64,000 nucleotides of DNA. Source: Calditrichia bacterium. GTDB taxonomy: Bacteria; Calditrichota; Calditrichia; Calditrichales; Calditrichaceae. Below are positions 48,661-58,660 of the stretch, piece after piece. Location of the stretch: assembly GCA_026983775.1 (NCBI GenBank), contig JALSTK010000117.1:83737-147736 (forward strand). Reading direction: 5' to 3'. The translations under genes were made by a program, and so were the position numbers. Below the pieces are notes generated by a model. It searched no databases. It was not told the origin of the DNA and was given only the letters and a program-made list of their open reading frames with translations. Every line of letters begins with the position of its first letter. The first letter of the stretch is position 1.

Positions 48661-50804
48661 TATGTCTCTCCATTGTATCGATTAATACGCCTTGGTAATC
48701 GGATGCGAAAGCAGGTTTTTCCCGGCTCGGATGTAAAATCAAGATAGCCGTTTAGGGCCTCTATAATCTGTTTTACGATAGCCAGTCCCAGGCCGGTTCC
48801 GGCCGGCTTGGTGGTAAAAAAAGGATCGAATACGGAATCTTGGATCTCCTCGGGAATACCGCAGCCATTGTCACAAAATCGGATCAGATGATAGTTGCCG
48901 AGAGTGGAAACGAATATTTCGATGCGGCCATGCCGACACTCAAAAGAAGTCTCTTTCCGGCAGCGATCATTTATGGCGGCAATCGAATTTAACCCCAGGT
49001 TAAGTAAGGACTGAAACAGTAAATCGGGATCGGTCATCATCCGGCGACAGTCCGGTTCTATGTGGGATAAGAAGGAAAAATCGGCCTCTTTTTGCTCGTT
49101 TTCCAGACTCAGTTGCAGACGGTTGATCAGCGCGGGCAGGTTTACACCGATATATTGCGGGGGACGGATGCGTGACAGGTTTAAAAAATCACTGAGCACG
49201 CGGTTGAGTCGGTTCGCTTCTTCGATAATAAACCGTTTTAGCTCCGCCTCGTCTTCGGAATTCACTTTTTGCTGCATAAGAGTTTCCGCGGAGGTAGAGA
49301 TTGTGTTTAGAGGGTTGCGGATTTCATGGGCAATGCCGGCGGTTAACTGACCCAGTGAAGCCAGCTTTTCCAGTTGAAAATGCTGCCGGTCATGTTCGCG
49401 CATTTCTTCGATCATCTGATTTCTAAGTAAAGCGGTGGCAATTTCGCTGCTGAAGATACTGAGAATGGTCAGCTCATCTTCCGTAAATTCAATTCCGTAT
49501 TTTTTCCTGGGCAGGGCCAGGAAAGCGAGAAGCCGGTCTTCGAAAATCAAAGGCAGAATAATGCGGATATGAACCGATTCAAAAAAATTATGACAGTCTT
49601 TGTCCAGTTTTTGATGATCGATATCGTAAAATTCGATCAAATGTTTATTCTTCAGCATTTGTTCCGTGAACGGACATAAACGCGGTATGAAGGGGATATG
49701 GTTATCTCTGGATATTTCAATAAACTTTTCCTCATAGGGGTCCAGGGCAAAAATGTACACATTTTCCAGATTAAAATCCTGTTTTAAGAAGGTCCGGATT
49801 TTTTCAAAAAAATCATGGGGTGGATAGTACGATTGAATCTCCCTGGACAGTTTAAGAAAACTTTTTCTATGCTGAATCATATCCTTCTTAATCAAACGAT
49901 CAAATAGTCGTTCCAGGCGACGAATAAAGGGCTGGATAAGAAGGATGAGAATAAATATGGTTAAACCTTCGAAGGTGTATGAATTAATTCCGAAAATATG
50001 GTTGAGGCTGTCACTGATCCCCTTGATTATTAAAAAATACACGGCCAGGACAAAAGAATATAAAATAGAATATGATAAGCCCCGGCTGATGAAGCTGGAG
50101 GGTTTAAAGAGGTGAAACTGAACAATGGCTACAAACAGAAAAGCGGCGATCAAAAAGGTTAGCAGGGTGGATAGAAAATAACCATAAATATCCTGTTCCA
50201 GATAGGGACGTAAGAAATTTACAGCAATGAAAGTAATAAAAACGATCACCATGCCCACGGTAAAGAAGCGGGTCTGATTTTTTAAACGTACGGTTTTCAA
50301 TCCGGGAATTTTTCTAATCAAAACGATTGTGCCCCAGAGCATATACGCCAGAGAGATGAACATCAGAGCAAAAAAGGGAAAGGAAAATCGAAAGCTTAGG
50401 CGGAAATAGTAGATGTTTTGCAGAGTTCCCAGAGGAATCAATTCAATTTGAAAATTTGGAAATGAAAAACTAAGGGCCAAAAAAGGCAGCGAAAATACGG
50501 CGATATAAAATAATGGCTTTGTCGACCAGTCGTGGAAATTGCGCGGGAAATGATAAGCGATGATCACAAAGAAAGCAGGAGCCAAAAAGATTAAACGATA
50601 CAATAGCTGTGCCCAGATTAATGCTTCTACTCTGGATCCACTGTTAAGGATGACAACTTCGGCAATATTCCAAAGAGAAAAATTAAAGATAAAAGCCGCG
50701 AACCACCGGTTAAGGCTTTTCTTCGGCTTATCCATGAGCACAATGAAAGCCAGGCTAAAATTTACCGTAAAAGAAATGATAGCAGGCAGGGAGTAAATAT
50801 TCAT
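48660..50804 (-). CDS. Histidine kinase with N-terminal 7TM-type sensor and GAF domain
   Basis: A 714-residue sensor kinase. The first 270 residues hold about eight hydrophobic segments, of the histidine-kinase N-terminal 7TM type; a GAF-like domain follows (about 320-480), then HisKA with His near 493 in [13 protein letters not shown] and HATPase_c with the late DNGCGIPEE and TGLGLAIV motifs. It probably phosphorylates the sigma-54 regulator encoded next. This kinase/NtrC layout resembles PrsK/PrsR of exosortase-associated systems, but no exosortase genes are visible here. Confidence 0.92.
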   Translation of the reverse strand: MNIYSLPAIISFTVNFSLAFIVLMDKPKKSLNRWFAAFIFNFSLWNIAEVVILNSGSRVEALIWAQLLYRLIFLAPAFFVIIAYHFPRNFHDWSTKPLFYIAVFSLPFLALSFSFPNFQIELIPLGTLQNIYYFRLSFRFSFPFFALMFISLAYMLWGTIVLIRKIPGLKTVRLKNQTRFFTVGMVIVFITFIAVNFLRPYLEQDIYGYFLSTLLTFLIAAFLFVAIVQFHLFKPSSFISRGLSYSILYSFVLAVYFLIIKGISDSLNHIFGINSYTFEGLTIFILILLIQPFIRRLERLFDRLIKKDMIQHRKSFLKLSREIQSYYPPHDFFEKIRTFLKQDFNLENVYIFALDPYEEKFIEISRDNHIPFIPRLCPFTEQMLKNKHLIEFYDIDHQKLDKDCHNFFESVHIRIILPLIFEDRLLAFLALPRKKYGIEFTEDELTILSIFSSEIATALLRNQMIEEMREHDRQHFQLEKLASLGQLTAGIAHEIRNPLNTISTSAETLMQQKVNSEDEAELKRFIIEEANRLNRVLSDFLNLSRIRPPQYIGVNLPALINRLQLSLENEQKEADFSFLSHIEPDCRRMMTDPDLLFQSLLNLGLNSIAAINDRCRKETSFECRHGRIEIFVSTLGNYHLIRFCDNGCGIPEEIQDSVFDPFFTTKPAGTGLGLAIVKQIIEALNGYLDFTSEPGKTCFRIRLPRRINRYNGET

Positions 50805-50811
50805 AGCACTT

Positions 50812-51675
50812 TTATTTCAGGATACGTTCAATTTGGGGTAACGCTTCTTCGGCTGCTTTTTCACCGGCAGCGATAATTTCCTCGATCTGTTTTATGGCGG
50901 CCCAGGAAAAGTGGCGCACTTGCGGCCGAATGATCAAATCGGCACCGGCCAATCGTTCCTGGGTTAAATGATACGTCACAATATCTTCTGCCCGGTAGAG
51001 TATTTCCAATCCGTTTCTTAGCGGAGGTACGTCTTCGACACATTTGGTTACATCCACAGCGAAAACAAATTGGGCACCCTGACCTTTAACAATTTGTACG
51101 GGAATGCTATCCGAAGCACTGCCGTCGATCATCAGCAAATCGTCAATTTTCACCGGTGGAAAGATGCCGGGAATGGAGGCGCTGGCTATAACCGATTGTT
51201 TCAGGCTCCCTTCGTTTAAGACGATTTCCCGTCCGGATATCAGGTCGGTAGCAATCGTGGCAAATTTAATCGGCAGTTCTTCAATCAAACCGTCCGGGTA
51301 AGGATCGAATATCTTATTAATCAGTTCCTTATCGTAGATGGAAACCGTATTGATGGTTCTTAGCAGGGAAAAATACATCTTTAGATTATTTAAATAATCA
51401 TTCAGATGTTTGATGCTTCTTTCATGATCCATACTGCTGAATATTTCCAGATTCAACTCTTTGAATATGGGACGCCGGATCAGGTCATAGGTAAAGTGCT
51501 CAACTTTATCCGCATTTTGATATTTAGCGTACAATCCTCCCACAATGGCCCCAATGCTGCATCCGGTGATTTGATAAATGGGGACTTTTTCCCGTTCAAG
51601 AACCCGCAAAACCCCTATATGAGATAATCCGCGGGCGCCGCCGCCTCCCAGGGCAATACCGATTTTTTTACTCAT
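50812..51675 (-). CDS. Patatin-like phospholipase (RssA/NTE-type)
   Basis: A 287-residue serine hydrolase. GGGGARGLSHIG supplies the oxyanion loop; the nucleophile S40 lies in GCSIGAIVG; the catalytic aspartate lies in MIDGSASDSIP near 186 (DGS, where DGG or DGA is usual). No signal peptide is visible. It probably cleaves acyl esters of phospholipids. It begins 7 bases upstream of the kinase gene in the same direction. Confidence 0.92.
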   Translation of the reverse strand: MSKKIGIALGGGGARGLSHIGVLRVLEREKVPIYQITGCSIGAIVGGLYAKYQNADKVEHFTYDLIRRPIFKELNLEIFSSMDHERSIKHLNDYLNNLKMYFSLLRTINTVSIYDKELINKIFDPYPDGLIEELPIKFATIATDLISGREIVLNEGSLKQSVIASASIPGIFPPVKIDDLLMIDGSASDSIPVQIVKGQGAQFVFAVDVTKCVEDVPPLRNGLEILYRAEDIVTYHLTQERLAGADLIIRPQVRHFSWAAIKQIEEIIAAGEKAAEEALPQIERILK

Positions 51676-51831
51676 AAGCTTTATCCTTTTAAAAAACAGG
51701 TTAACAACCCAGTATCCACCTAACCCATAGATCGGTCGGATATTACATTAATATCGTATACTTAATATTAATATATTATAAATTGCAATCAAAATGTTTG
51801 TTATCTAATTTAAAATATTCCGGGATAAACC

Positions 51832-52470
51832 ATGAAGGAAATGCAGTTTTCTGAGATAAAGGAATCGTTTTATTTTACATGTAGTCAATGTGGTAACTGC
51901 TGCACAGGCTACCAAAAGGTTTTTCTGGACCCATACGATCTTTTTAAAATGGCTCGTTATCTGCGCTTTTCCCACACCCGATCATTATTCGAGCAGGATT
52001 TTGTTACTTTAGTCCAGGGGCAACATCGTTCCTGGGTACCTCAAATCAAATTCAGGGAAAGGCCATTCCGGTTCTGCCCTTTTTTACAGAATTTTACGGA
52101 TGAAAAGGATCAGCTGAGAGGCCGTTGCTCTTTGCATGGGGCTTATAAACCTTTCATCTGTTCTCTGGCACCGCTTGGCAGGGAGATAGATTTTGTCAGG
52201 GGACAGGATCGGTTCCTGTTTGTAAAGCCTGACCCCGAATGTCCGGGCCCGGAAAGTAGTGAAGAACATAGAATTAAAGATATAAAAGAAAGTTACAGCA
52301 CAGAATTGCTATATCAGAGCCGCTTTTTCAGGATGTTGCACGATTTGGACGTTCTGAATTATTCCTCACGAAAATATATGGAACTCCTGTATATCTTCCC
52401 GGTCGACCGATCCATTGAATCCATCTATGAAAAAATAGAAAAAAGTGTAGAAAATGTTATCAATTTGTGA
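51832..52470 (+). CDS. YkgJ-family cysteine-cluster protein
   Basis: A 212-residue protein of the YkgJ/Fe-S-cluster-type (formerly zinc) family, with the CSQCGNCC motif at C17-C24 and later cysteines in FCPF, RCSLHG and FICSLAP. The family binds a metal cluster through this motif; biochemical function is not firmly known. It begins 156 bases from the divergent patatin gene. Confidence 0.88.
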   Translation: MKEMQFSEIKESFYFTCSQCGNCCTGYQKVFLDPYDLFKMARYLRFSHTRSLFEQDFVTLVQGQHRSWVPQIKFRERPFRFCPFLQNFTDEKDQLRGRCSLHGAYKPFICSLAPLGREIDFVRGQDRFLFVKPDPECPGPESSEEHRIKDIKESYSTELLYQSRFFRMLHDLDVLNYSSRKYMELLYIFPVDRSIESIYEKIEKSVENVINL

Positions 52471-52524
52471 AACCTTTTCATTTTTAGAACGTAAATTACA
52501 ATTAAATTAAACGAGAAGGTTGCC

Positions 52525-52668
52525 ATGCTGAAACCGATATTACAGGTACTCATGTTTTTACTCCTGGCACTCCCTTTTGCATACATGCTGTATGATGTCG
52601 GCAAAGAAGTGCTTCTGTTTTTCATGAAAAGATTGCGTCCGGTTTTGGTGGGACTCGTTAAATTTTAA
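52525..52668 (+). CDS. Small 47-residue membrane protein
   Basis: A short gene preceded by GAGAAGG, closed by a strong terminator. The 47-residue product has one membrane segment (about residues 5-24, VLMFLLLALPFAYMLY) and a basic C-terminus (FMKRLRPVLVGLVKF) that may be amphipathic. I do not recognise the family. The Shine-Dalgarno site and terminator support it as a real gene; it follows the YkgJ-like gene by 54 bases. Confidence 0.7.
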   Translation: MLKPILQVLMFLLLALPFAYMLYDVGKEVLLFFMKRLRPVLVGLVKF

Positions 52669-52710
52669 CCGCAGTATACCCCACATAAATCCTCATACAT
52701 AATGCCTCGA

Positions 52711-52741
52711 AGCGGTCACAAAAATGTGGCCGCTTTTTTTT
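52711..52741 (+). terminator. Rho-independent terminator
   Basis: AGCGGTCACA (52711-52720) pairs with TGTGGCCGCT (52725-52734), 10 bp with one G-U wobble, closing an AAAA loop and followed by seven U residues. It ends the unit containing the 47-residue protein gene. Confidence 0.95.
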
Positions 52742-52887
52742 GCTTCCGGGTTTGTTGAAAATTGCACTTCTACCTGTAATTTTATAACTTGAATAGCTAA
52801 GAAATTTTTAAGCTCTTATCAGGGTTTATTTAGTGTATAACGAGGAATAAAAGCAGCAAGTGTAAATACAAATAAAAAACGAGTCCC

Positions 52888-53880
52888 ATGAAGTCGAAAA
52901 TAGAAAAACTAAAAAATATCATCGATCAAAACCGGTGTTTCGTATTAGCCAGTCATGTTCACACGGACGGCGATGCCCTGGGCAGTCTGATAGCATTTTA
53001 CCATTATTTAAATGAGTTGGGTAAAGAGGCCTACCTCTTTGTACCTGGGGATATCCCGGAAAAATACGAATATCTTGGGACCAATCAACTCATCAATCGA
53101 GGTAATAGAAGAGAACACATTCGGTTGATTGGCAAAGCCGATGTATTTCTTGTGCTTGATATCAGTTCTACGGCCCGCCTTGATATCTATTACGAAGCAT
53201 TCAAAAAATGTTCGGCGATCAAAATCTGTATCGATCATCATCCCATCAAGGATGATGAGTATGATATGAAAATCGTTGATAGTGAAAAGGTGGCTACTGC
53301 GGAAATTATCTACGATATTTTCAGAAAATGGGGTAAGGATATTTCCAAACCAATGGCTGAGGCTCTTTATTCGGCGATTCTTTCGGATTCGGGCAGCTTT
53401 CGCTTTCAGGGAACCAGTGCACATACAATGGATATGGCGGCCCGCCTGATTGAAGCCGGAGCGGACCCGGTGCAAATTTATGCCCATATTTTCGAATCGG
53501 CCACTATCAAACAATTACGGGCCTGGGGAGATGCTTTAACCCGTATGCGCAGCGATGGTTTATTTGCCTGGATATCGATTCGTCAAGAATGGCTGGAAGA
53601 ACGCCGGCTCTCCCTCGAAGAGGTCAATGGTCTGATTAATATCATGCGTCAGGATCGGAAAAACAGCGTGTTTGCCGTATTTGTCGAAAAGAATGCACAT
53701 GAAATCATGGTGGGACTTCGTTCCAAAAACGGGATTAATGTTGGCCGGCTGGCCCGGCAGATGGGAGGAGGCGGGCATTTTCATGCCGCCGGATTCACAG
53801 CCAATAAACCGATTGATGAAGTGGTTGAAGAAACTATAAAATTAGTTGCATCTCTTTCAAAGGATGGTTCAAAAAAATGA
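52888..53880 (+). CDS. nrnA: DHH/DHHA1 phosphoesterase, NrnA-like (oligoribonuclease / pAp phosphatase)
   Basis: A 330-residue enzyme with the DHH catalytic core: HTDGDALGS (acidic residues 27 and 29), VLDIS, CIDHHP, SDSGSFRF and the C-terminal DHHA1 motif GGGGHFHAAGF. NrnA-type enzymes degrade short oligoribonucleotides and dephosphorylate 3'-phosphoadenosine 5'-phosphate. It overlaps aroC by 4 bases (ATGA). Confidence 0.93.
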   Translation: MKSKIEKLKNIIDQNRCFVLASHVHTDGDALGSLIAFYHYLNELGKEAYLFVPGDIPEKYEYLGTNQLINRGNRREHIRLIGKADVFLVLDISSTARLDIYYEAFKKCSAIKICIDHHPIKDDEYDMKIVDSEKVATAEIIYDIFRKWGKDISKPMAEALYSAILSDSGSFRFQGTSAHTMDMAARLIEAGADPVQIYAHIFESATIKQLRAWGDALTRMRSDGLFAWISIRQEWLEERRLSLEEVNGLINIMRQDRKNSVFAVFVEKNAHEIMVGLRSKNGINVGRLARQMGGGGHFHAAGFTANKPIDEVVEETIKLVASLSKDGSKK

Positions 53881-55049
53881 TTCGTTTTTTAACGGCAGGG
53901 GAATCGCACGGGCCCGCTTTGGCGGCAATTATCGAAGGAATGCCGGCTAATCTTACCGTGGATCTGGACCGCATTAACCATGAATTGAGCAGAAGGCAGA
54001 TGGGTTACGGCCGGGGCGGAAGAATGAAGATTGAGAAAGACCGCATTACCGTTTTATCCGGAATCCGCTTTAATAAAACTCTGGGCAGCCCTATTTCATT
54101 TGTCTTGCATAATAAGGACTGGCCGAACTGGGAAGAAATTATGTCGGTAAGCAAAGGACAATCCGGCCGGGAAATTTCCAGACCCAGACCGGGCCATGCC
54201 GACTTATCGGGATCGCTGAAATATGATTTTGACGACATGCGGAATGTATTGGAACGCTCCAGTGCCCGAGAGACGGCTATGCGGGTTGCCGTGGGTGGTT
54301 TTGCCAGGCAGTTGCTGGAATATTTTGGGATTAAAATTTTCTCCCACGTTTTACAAATCGGTTCCGTGCAGGCAGATCCGGCGCGTCTATCGGATATTCT
54401 GAAATCGGATCGAATCAATGAGCTGGCCGATCAATCCCCGGTGCGCTGTTTGGATAAGGAAGCATCGCAGAAAATGGTGGACTACATCGATTCCGTGAAA
54501 CGGGAAGGGGATACGAGCGGTGGTTTACTGCAGGTCATCATTCGCGGTGTACCCCCCGGTCTGGGAAGTTATGTCCAATGGGACCGGAAATTGGATGGAC
54601 TGCTGGCTCAGGCGGTGCTATCTATTCAGGCCGTGAAGGGGGTGGAATTCGGCTCCGGCTTTTCTTCCGTCGCCTGGCGCGGATCCCAATTTCACGATGA
54701 AATTTTTTACGATGGCAAGACCGTTTTTCGCAAGACCAATCGTGCCGGTGGAATTGAAGGGGGTATGTCCAATGGAGAGGATATTATTGTAAACATGGTT
54801 ATGAAACCGATTCCTACATTGATGAAACCGTTGAATTCGGTGGATATGGCCACCAAAGAACCGTTTCAGGCCCATAAGGAGCGCAGTGATATTACGGCGG
54901 TTCCGGCCTGTGCGGTCATTGCAGAAGCGGCGGTCGCTCCGGTCGTTGCCAATGTATTGCTTGAGAAATTCGGTGCGGATCATTTAGAGGATATGAAAGA
55001 AGCGTTTGATCATTACAGGCGACGCATTGCAAAAAGAATGGAGAAATGA
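53877..55049 (+). CDS. aroC: Chorismate synthase
   Basis: Last step of the shikimate pathway: 5-enolpyruvylshikimate-3-phosphate to chorismate, with reduced FMN. The 390-residue enzyme begins MIRFLTAGESHGPALAAIIEG and shows RRQMGYGRGGRMKIE, RPGHADLSGSLKY, RSSARETAMRVAVG, GGIEGGMSNGE and the late HKERSDITAVPA. Its stop codon is directly followed by the ATG of the selenoprotein gene, so the two are coupled. Confidence 0.97.
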   Translation: MIRFLTAGESHGPALAAIIEGMPANLTVDLDRINHELSRRQMGYGRGGRMKIEKDRITVLSGIRFNKTLGSPISFVLHNKDWPNWEEIMSVSKGQSGREISRPRPGHADLSGSLKYDFDDMRNVLERSSARETAMRVAVGGFARQLLEYFGIKIFSHVLQIGSVQADPARLSDILKSDRINELADQSPVRCLDKEASQKMVDYIDSVKREGDTSGGLLQVIIRGVPPGLGSYVQWDRKLDGLLAQAVLSIQAVKGVEFGSGFSSVAWRGSQFHDEIFYDGKTVFRKTNRAGGIEGGMSNGEDIIVNMVMKPIPTLMKPLNSVDMATKEPFQAHKERSDITAVPACAVIAEAAVAPVVANVLLEKFGADHLEDMKEAFDHYRRRIAKRMEK

Positions 55050-55283
55050 ATGGCGGATGTAATTATAGAATACTGTACGGTTTGAAATTACTATGCACGA
55101 GCCGTCAGGTTGGCGGATGAAATTAGGGATGAGCTTCATTTAAACGTAGCTCTCAAGAAAAGTTCCGGAGGACGATTCGAAGTCTATTCCGGAAAGAAAA
55201 CAATCTTTTCCAAGGCAGAGCTATCGCGTTTTCCGAAAAAAGGTGAAATTATTTCTACTCTGAAGAAAGAGACGGAAGCTTAG
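55050..55283 (+). CDS. SelW-like (Rdx family) selenoprotein with in-frame UGA
   Basis: A 77-residue thioredoxin-like protein of the Rdx family (SelW/SelT/SelH). Codon 12 is TGA (55083-55085) and is read as selenocysteine in this model, giving the redox motif CTVU at residues 9-12, exactly where SelW proteins have CxxU or CxxC. Beyond it the frame stays open to TAG at 55281-55283 and encodes family-like segments: RAVRLADEI, GGRFEVYSGKKTIFSK and RFPKKGEII. A hairpin suited to a bacterial SECIS lies 16 bases past the UGA. The ATG follows the aroC stop without a gap, so it is translated from the nrnA-aroC message. The last 4 bases overlap the convergent TPR gene. If the UGA ended translation, only 11 residues would be made, which is not credible given the conserved downstream frame. 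The organism should therefore carry selA, selB, selC and selD elsewhere. Confidence 0.9.
55102..55116 (+). promoter_or_regulatory. Putative bacterial SECIS hairpin
   Basis: CCGTC (55102-55106) pairs with GGCGG (55112-55116), including one U-G pair, around a 5-base loop AGGUU that contains a GGU. The stem begins 16 bases after the UGA, within the distance used by bacterial SelB-binding elements, which require an apical loop with a conserved G-U. Sequence alone cannot show that SelB binds it. Confidence 0.6.
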
Positions 55284-57097
55284 TACTTGGTTGCTTTTTG
55301 AATCGAAGCCAATAAAATTTTAGCTTCCCGATTATTAGGATTTATTGATAAAACCTTACGTACCAGATTCGCCGCTTTGCCGTACTCTCCTTTGGCATTG
55401 AAGAGCTTGGCCAGCGTTAGATTATATTCCGGATTATCCGGTTCGACTTGTAATTTATCTTCCAATTCACGCCGAAATTTATTTAACACATTAATGTATT
55501 GATGCTCCGGACCTAAGGTCGGCTGACTGACAAAAAAAGCAGGATTGATATAAAAGATACGCCGATACTGGTCAATGGCTTCTTTATTGCGTTTGGTTTC
55601 CGTATAAAGCTCAGCAAGCTTTAAATGGGCCCGAATTAAATTCGGTTGAATTTGAATAGTGCGGAAATAGTATTTTTCCGCATCATGATAATCTTTCATC
55701 TCATGGTAGGTAAGGGCCAGATTAAAGGTGGCTTCCATAAAATCGGGCTTTACCCGGATGGCGTTACTGAAAGCATCGGCCATATCTAAGTAGATCTGTT
55801 TTTTCTTAACCGGGTCGAGTACGGGCGGCTTTCGTCTTGAAGCGGGCCTGACAGAGGTATTCTTTTTCTTGCTTTCATCCAGTAAATCCAAAAAAGCCTT
55901 AATTAATTCTTCCAGAACAGCCTGTTTGTAAATGGTAATTCCTTTCAGAAAATAGGCCGATGAATTGCCGGGATTTATTTTAATGGAAGCGTTAATTTCC
56001 GTAAGTGCATTGTAATAGATTTGGGAACGGTAGAAAGAATCACCCAATTTAAGATGATAAAGTGCATTTTTATCATCCAATTTTACCGCATCCTTGTAGT
56101 ACTCGATACATTTGCGATATTTATTCTGGTTATAATAAATATTACCTAATTCGAAATAAATAGGCGCATAGTCGGGATTGATGGTTTTGGCCTTCTTTAA
56201 ATATTTTTCGGCATCCGCATATTTTTTTGCCGAAACGCTGATCTTGCCCAGATAATAAAAAGGTTTAAAATCATTGGGATTGAATTCTGTTACCTTTTTG
56301 AAATCGGCGATGGCTTTTTCATATTCTCTCTGTTGCTCATAAATCAAACCGCGACCGAAGTAAGGCTTGTCAAAATTAGGAAGTGCGGTGATTACTTTAT
56401 TAAACTGCTGTAAAGCCTGTTGATAGTGCCCGGAGTTGAAATAGATAATCCCCAAATTGTAATAAGCTTCCCAAAATTTCGGATCTTCGCGAATGGATTT
56501 CTTGAACAATCCGATAATGACTTCATTCCTTGGATTGGATTTTTCGTTTTCCATATAGGCTTTAATAAAACTTCCGTAAGCCGTAATGGAAGAAGTGATC
56601 TTAAAATCCAGTAAACGCTTCTCCAGAGAAGTCACATTAATCCCGGAAAGATTAATCAGGTCGTCTACAATTTTTCGGCCCAAAACAAAAAAGTTGGCCA
56701 TGGGTTCGCTGTAAGTGGAGGTAAACAGACTGGAGCCGTTTATGGCATTATTATAGGAAATGTTTATAATGATCTTACCACTTTGTACCTTGTATTTACC
56801 GGAAACAAGGACTTCGACTCCGGAAGCACGACCGATATGATAGATTTGACGTTCATCCAGAGCATTCTTGCCGGATCCCACTTCTTTAAGCACCTGGTGA
56901 AAGGTCTTTTTATCAGGTACATAAAAACCGGAAAGGACTTCCAACTTATTGTAAAGATAATATTCGAAGCCATAAGAAATCCAGTCATACTTCGAACCGC
57001 TCTCGTTTACAAAAGGAATTAAACCTACTTTGCGTTTATCCTGAGCGAATAAAGTAGCTACAATAAAGAAGAATATGATAAAAGTTTTTACACGCAT
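55280..57097 (-). CDS. Exported TPR protein with FlgO/CsgG-like N-terminal domain
   Basis: A 605-residue protein with an N-terminal signal peptide (about 1-18, cleavage near LFAQ). The first part (about 20-150: VGLIPFVNESGSKYDWISYGF) resembles the ABC/FlgO/CsgG-type domain of envelope lipoproteins; the rest is a long series of TPR repeats (at least ten, such as WEAYYNLGIIYFNSGHYQQA). No lipobox cysteine is visible, so it should be periplasmic or outer-membrane-associated. Its role is not known. It is convergent with the selenoprotein gene. Confidence 0.82.
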   Translation of the reverse strand: MRVKTFIIFFFIVATLFAQDKRKVGLIPFVNESGSKYDWISYGFEYYLYNKLEVLSGFYVPDKKTFHQVLKEVGSGKNALDERQIYHIGRASGVEVLVSGKYKVQSGKIIINISYNNAINGSSLFTSTYSEPMANFFVLGRKIVDDLINLSGINVTSLEKRLLDFKITSSITAYGSFIKAYMENEKSNPRNEVIIGLFKKSIREDPKFWEAYYNLGIIYFNSGHYQQALQQFNKVITALPNFDKPYFGRGLIYEQQREYEKAIADFKKVTEFNPNDFKPFYYLGKISVSAKKYADAEKYLKKAKTINPDYAPIYFELGNIYYNQNKYRKCIEYYKDAVKLDDKNALYHLKLGDSFYRSQIYYNALTEINASIKINPGNSSAYFLKGITIYKQAVLEELIKAFLDLLDESKKKNTSVRPASRRKPPVLDPVKKKQIYLDMADAFSNAIRVKPDFMEATFNLALTYHEMKDYHDAEKYYFRTIQIQPNLIRAHLKLAELYTETKRNKEAIDQYRRIFYINPAFFVSQPTLGPEHQYINVLNKFRRELEDKLQVEPDNPEYNLTLAKLFNAKGEYGKAANLVRKVLSINPNNREAKILLASIQKATKY

Positions 57098-57328
57098 GTT
57101 CGAATCTTTACCAAAAATTATATAAAAGTAGCCCCTGCCTTGTTAGTTAAACATCGGCCGCTTTAAAAAAGAATTTAGCTTTTTTTGTCCCTACGGCTAT
57201 ATATGTACTCCTAAAATTAAAAATACAAGCCGCAGGGTTAATTTTATGAAGATTGAGGACAATTATCAAATAAAACTATAAAAAATCAACTAATTAATTA
57301 TCCTTCTCCGTCCGTTCTATTCAGCAAA

Positions 57329-58660
57329 TTATGATTGCCATGCCAATCCGATTATGGAAACATCATCTTCAAAAGAATCGGAATTTGTGAATTTTTGCAA
57401 TTGTTCAATAATTAAATCCAGAATTTGATCGATATCTTTTTCCCGGTTTTTTTGCAGAATATTTACCAGCCGTTCCATACCGAACATCTCTTTTTGTTCA
57501 TTAGTGGCTTCGTTAATCCCGTCCGAATACATAAACAATTTGTCGCCCGGCTGCACGGCGATTCCGATAACTTCGTCATCCCGTTCAAATCCCCAACCTA
57601 CCGGTAAACCACCCATCTTGGGAATCTCCACATTCCCGTTGTGGCGAATAATAACAGGTGGATTATGTCCGGCCCGTGTGTATTTGATTTCCCGGTTTTT
57701 TATATCAATCAGCATATAGATCATAGTAAAATATATGCTGTATTTTTCATAGGTATTTTCCGCTTCTAACATGGAAATCACTCTGTCCGGAGGATTAATC
57801 AGGTAGTAGGGAGGTTCGGGGATGGGTATCTTGAGTAAATTTCGGCTGGAAATATTGGTATTCAACAATTGAGAAAGACTCACACTGAAAAGAGAGGCCG
57901 GAACTCCATGCCCGGAAACATCGATATGATAGAGTCCGATAATGGTTTCATCCAGTCGGAAAATATTATATATGTCACCGGAAACAAATTGCGAAGGGTA
58001 AAAGCGGGCGGCGAATTTAACCTGGGGAACACCGACCAACTCCTTAGGTAATAGACTCATTTGAGCGTCTCGGGCAGCATCCAGGTCTTTCTCGATCTTA
58101 TTTAAAGCAACCGTAAGCTCCTGCTTTTGCTTTTTTAGAAGTTCCTGTTGGGAACGAACCTGGTTTAAAAGGTCCGAGAGATTGTAGTTTTGCAAACGGG
58201 CCAATTCGGTCTCCGTCAATCCCAAGCCGGAAAATAATTGATCCCGAATCTTTTCAAGCTGTTTTTTTTCGATATCTTTTTTCAACTGCCAACGGAAAAA
58301 GAGATAGAGGCCCTTATTTTCTTTGTATTCCGCAGAAGGTAAGATGGACAGTAATGAATGGCGCATATTATCGGAAACAATCGAAGAGGTGGCCACGAAC
58401 GTCTGTAATTCGTGCCATGTTTTAAGAGGAAGATTAAAAACAATCAGGATTTGCTGAGGATGGTTGTCCAGAACCAGGTCGATCTCGATTTTACTTTGTC
58501 CGTCTAATTTAGTGGCCAAACGAGATACTTCGCTCACGGTTAATACGATTCGGCCGGTAGCAAGCTGAGCCAGATGAAGCATTTTACAGGCGATGAAGCA
58601 TCGGCTCCGGGCCAGGGTTACATCATCGGATTCACGTAATGGAATGGTAAGTAATTTCAA
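57329..58660 (-). CDS. rsbU: RsbU-like PP2C (SpoIIE) phosphatase with degenerate ATPase-like N-terminus
   Basis: A 443-residue phosphatase. Residues about 10-110 resemble an RsbT/RsbW-type ATPase fold but lack the catalytic asparagine: VSEVSRLATKL, with Leu48 where Asn is expected. A coiled coil (about 160-220) links it to a SpoIIE-type PP2C domain with VSGDIYN, DVSGHG, MYSDGINEA and EDDVSII, keeping all metal-binding aspartates. In Bacillus, RsbU is activated by RsbT and dephosphorylates the anti-anti-sigma factor RsbV. It is last in the stressosome operon, overlapping the previous gene by 4 bases. Confidence 0.88.
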   Translation of the reverse strand: MKLLTIPLRESDDVTLARSRCFIACKMLHLAQLATGRIVLTVSEVSRLATKLDGQSKIEIDLVLDNHPQQILIVFNLPLKTWHELQTFVATSSIVSDNMRHSLLSILPSAEYKENKGLYLFFRWQLKKDIEKKQLEKIRDQLFSGLGLTETELARLQNYNLSDLLNQVRSQQELLKKQKQELTVALNKIEKDLDAARDAQMSLLPKELVGVPQVKFAARFYPSQFVSGDIYNIFRLDETIIGLYHIDVSGHGVPASLFSVSLSQLLNTNISSRNLLKIPIPEPPYYLINPPDRVISMLEAENTYEKYSIYFTMIYMLIDIKNREIKYTRAGHNPPVIIRHNGNVEIPKMGGLPVGWGFERDDEVIGIAVQPGDKLFMYSDGINEATNEQKEMFGMERLVNILQKNREKDIDQILDLIIEQLQKFTNSDSFEDDVSIIGLAWQS

